The notes under the pieces: generated by a model
Database searches by the model: none
Told to the model about the DNA's origin: nothing
Seen by the model: the letters and a program-made list of their open reading frames with translations, nothing else
Assembly (NCBI GenBank): GCA_000437255.1
Contig: FR899065.1
Location: 1 to 5,208 of the forward strand
DNA: 5,208 nucleotides
Origin: Ruminococcus sp. CAG:403
GTDB taxonomy: Bacteria > Bacillota > Clostridia > Oscillospirales > Ruminococcaceae
Direction of reading: 5' to 3'
Shown here: in pieces, positions 4,775 to 5,208 of the stretch
How positions within the stretch are numbered: position 1 is the first letter of the stretch
How the letters are laid out: each line of letters begins with the position of its first letter
Made by a program: the position numbers and the translations under genes

Positions 4775-5208
4775 ATGCGAATATTACGAAAAGCACAGCG
4801 GTTTTTACGAGACCGAAATCCAGAACTTACATATTGTTATCGGCAATACTGCTGCCTCAAACAGCAGCAGGGAACGCTTCGTCCGATTCAGGCACAGCTG
4901 TATTTGCTGCGCCTAAACGGGCGTTTTTATTTGCGCGGACGGCGGAGCTTGTCCACTTTGCAGGTGCCGCAGTATCAAACCATTGCAAGACCAATCATTC
5001 CCAGCCTGGCAGAGCAGTCTCCCCAGCAGCTTGCGGAGCAAATGCTGCAATATGATGCTGTTTCGTTTGATGTGTTTGATACGTTGCTGCTGCGTCCGGC
5101 TTTGCGGCCGTCGGATTTGTTTGCAGTGGTGGGAAGTCGGCTGCATCTTCCGGACTTTCCAAATATGCGAATACAGGCGGAGCAGGAAGCCCGCCGAAAG
5201 GATCGCTG
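4775..5208 (+). CDS. HAD-family (COG5610-like) protein, N-terminal part, cut by window end
   Basis: An ATG at 4775, four bases after the previous stop, opens a reading frame that stays open for 144 codons to the window edge. GGGTG (4763-4767) is a weak ribosome site seven bases upstream. The first 90 residues are rich in Arg and Gln and unassigned. They are followed by YDAVSFDVFDTLLLRP (D99, D102, T103), a HAD motif I, and then SDLFAVVG and an EQEARRKDR helix. I recognise the latter part from the start of COG5610 HAD proteins in polysaccharide loci. In motif I the putative nucleophile D99 is followed two positions later by Phe instead of the usual Asp of HAD phosphatases, so ordinary phosphatase activity is uncertain. 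HAD motifs II-IV lie beyond the window. A shorter start at ATG 5042 is possible, but its GGAG is only three bases away and the upstream frame is open and tightly spaced to its neighbour. The gene is incomplete only because the window ends. Confidence 0.82.
   Translation, partial: MRILRKAQRFLRDRNPELTYCYRQYCCLKQQQGTLRPIQAQLYLLRLNGRFYLRGRRSLSTLQVPQYQTIARPIIPSLAEQSPQQLAEQMLQYDAVSFDVFDTLLLRPALRPSDLFAVVGSRLHLPDFPNMRIQAEQEARRKDR

Noticed and set aside
4656..4916. 86-codon + strand frame spanning the GT2 / HAD junction
   Set aside because: It overlaps the GT2 C-terminus and the open HAD frame in a different phase; the flanking genes have motifs and tight spacing, this one does not.

Overview
This window most likely comes from a low-to-moderate GC Gram-positive bacterium (Firmicutes), probably a gut-type Clostridia. 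The evidence is strong Shine-Dalgarno sites, consensus sigma-A-type promoters, a NusG-domain-II protein paired with a Gx/HepI-type membrane protein (a pairing I associate with Firmicutes), and sugar-transfer proteins whose closest remembered relatives are Bacillus subtilis EpsD and EpsE. No rRNA, tRNA, insertion sequence or CRISPR array is visible. All convincing genes are on the + strand.

Left block (about 1-1000): a promoter (24-52) drives a two-gene unit. The first gene encodes a membrane-anchored NusG domain II protein with four clustered cysteines. It overlaps by 11 bases a gene for a six-helix Gx transporter / heptaprenyl diphosphate synthase component I family protein. No convincing terminator follows.

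Middle (about 1000-1374): a consensus extended -10 promoter (TTGACA, 17 bases, TGC-TATAAT) is followed by roughly 300 bases without a convincing full-length gene. This leader can fold into a long closing stem with two inner hairpins. It then shows a terminator-like hairpin with a U-tract, two pairs of direct repeats, and an 18-codon ORF with a plausible ribosome site just before the first structural gene. It looks like a regulated leader of a polysaccharide operon.

Right block (1375-5208): four tightly packed genes (4-base overlap, 1-base gap, 4-base gap) form the start of a surface or exopolysaccharide operon. They encode an EpsD-like GT4 glycosyltransferase, an uncharacterised protein with FLSRDG and VDTGWTGTT motifs, an EpsE-like GT2 glycosyltransferase, and the N-terminal part of a HAD-family protein that runs off the window. 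The second and fourth proteins resemble the two halves of the composite HAD proteins grouped as COG5610. One operon therefore appears to hold a stand-alone copy of the C-terminal half and a separate gene starting with the HAD half. The likely joint task is making, and possibly trimming or modifying, a cell-surface glycan on the cytoplasmic side of the membrane. All family names here come from reading motifs by eye, not from a search.
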